Positions 63,376-64,000 of a stretch of 64,000 nt of DNA are shown in pieces. The notes beneath the pieces are model-generated. The model was not told where the DNA came from, made no database searches, and worked only from the letters and a program-made list of their open reading frames with translations. The stretch is from contig NZ_SJPK01000003.1 in assembly GCF_007859855.1 (NCBI RefSeq), forward strand, positions 379,182 to 443,181, written 5' to 3'. Position numbers and translations under genes: made by a program. This stretch comes from Allorhodopirellula solitaria (GTDB taxonomy: Bacteria; Planctomycetota; Planctomycetia; Pirellulales; Pirellulaceae). The first letter of the stretch is position 1; each line of letters begins with the position of its first letter.

Positions 63376-64000
63376 ATGCCTTCCTTCCAATACATCGCAC
63401 GCGACCTCACCGGCAAGAACATCACAGGCACGATCGAAGCCGGCACGTCGCGTGAAGCGTCGATGCTGTTGTCGGGGAAAGACCTCTTCCCGACCAAGAT
63501 CACCGAACAGGCAGGAGCGGGGCGATCGCTCTTCTCCGGCGGTAAGAAGAAGGTCAAGGGCCAGGTGATGGTGACCTTCTATGGTCAGCTCGCATCGCTG
63601 TTGCGAAGCGGAGTGCCGATGATTCGATCACTGACCTTGCTCGGCAATCAATCCGCAGCGCCCGTTCTGGGCGAGGTGATGGGCGAGATCAAAGGACGTG
63701 TCGAGGAAGGTGAGACGCTCGGCGATGCCATGGCACGCTTTCCAGGCGTGTTCAGCGACATGGCCGTCAATATGGTTCGGGCTGGCACCGAGGGCGGTTT
63801 TCTCGAGGACGCACTCGACCGCGTTGCGGTGTTCACCGAATTGCAGGAAGACCTCAAGGGACGGACCGTCAGCGCGATGGCGTACCCGGCCTTTCTGTTC
63901 GTCGTCGGCACGGTGGTTCTGAGTGGGTTGCTCGTGTTCATGGTGCCCAAATTCGACATGCTTTTTGATCGACTGCGAAAGAAGGGTGAGATGCCTGCTG
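63376..64000 (+). CDS. gspF: Type II secretion / pilus inner-membrane protein GspF, N-terminal part
   Basis: 208 residues are visible and the frame is still open at the right edge. The start is MPSFQYIARDLTGKNITGTIEA, read in two parts, the usual GspF/PilC opening. The first cytoplasmic T2SSF domain includes FYGQLASLLRSGVPMIRSL, then the ADAM-like EGETLGDAMARFPGVF, MAVNMVRAGTEGG, and the first membrane helix with AYPAFLFVVGTVVLSGLLVFMVPKF. It is the platform protein that works with GspE. The second domain is outside the window. Confidence 0.93.
   Translation, partial: MPSFQYIARDLTGKNITGTIEAGTSREASMLLSGKDLFPTKITEQAGAGRSLFSGGKKKVKGQVMVTFYGQLASLLRSGVPMIRSLTLLGNQSAAPVLGEVMGEIKGRVEEGETLGDAMARFPGVFSDMAVNMVRAGTEGGFLEDALDRVAVFTELQEDLKGRTVSAMAYPAFLFVVGTVVLSGLLVFMVPKFDMLFDRLRKKGEMPA

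Noticed and set aside
1-64000. tRNA, rRNA, phage genes, transposase genes
   Set aside because: None was recognised on either strand; the mobile elements seen are non-autonomous.

Overview
The window looks like chromosomal DNA of a marine planctomycete of the Pirellulaceae, probably Rhodopirellula-like. This is inferred from gene content, not from a database search: a DUF1592/DUF1588-type cytochrome c protein followed by a Tat-exported DUF1552 protein, a long sulfatase, PQQ-type propeller proteins, many Ser/Thr-signalling parts, and intergenic palindromic repeats. No tRNA, rRNA, CRISPR array, phage or transposase gene was seen. Genes run in short operons on both strands, often with 4-base stop/start overlaps. 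Layout: 1-1.7 kb, end of an XPB-like helicase followed by a DUF790/Bax1-type nuclease. 1.9-8.2 kb, a DcaP-like porin, then the DUF1592 and DUF1552 pair. 8.3-11.3 kb (minus), DUF2007 protein, pdxA and a polytopic membrane protein, all overlapping. 11.4-13.2 kb, a soluble Ser/Thr kinase translationally coupled to an orphan GyrB-like TOPRIM protein. 13.3-22.7 kb, S15 peptidase, M50 protease, prepilin-peptidase-like protein, ECF sigma factor, BON protein, Fur-family regulator, sulfatase. 23-30.6 kb (minus), a collinear phosphate cluster phoR-pstS-pstC-pstA-pstB-phoU-phoB. 30.7-36.6 kb, a plant-type short tRNase Z, a TPR lipoprotein, five tandem copies of a 299-bp palindromic unit, and rpsA. 37-44 kb, an FHA protein, an ECF sigma factor carrying a transmembrane C-terminal extension, a degenerate alpha/beta-hydrolase-like protein, a Tat-exported propeller and a low-molecular-weight tyrosine phosphatase. 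44.2-51 kb, two secreted low-complexity proteins, a histidine kinase, a DapL-type aminotransferase and aroC. 51-55.3 kb, a repeat-rich zone with nested non-autonomous elements around a HAD phosphatase and a PQQ-type propeller. 55.4-58.4 kb, MscL with a C-terminal zinc ribbon, a second propeller and an orphan cytochrome oxidase subunit III. 58.6-64 kb, a secretin-N-domain protein, a GspE ATPase and the start of GspF, forming a type II secretion/type IV pilus-like operon that leaves the right edge. How genes work together: the phosphate cluster is a complete sensing, uptake and regulation set. The FHA/ECF-TM/hydrolase-like operon and the kinase/TOPRIM pair look like two signalling modules whose outputs are not obvious. 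The most informative non-coding signals are the 299-bp tandem array, a 389-bp element inserted into a 317-bp element with a readable target duplication, and an intergenic hairpin that shows compensatory base changes between two copies.
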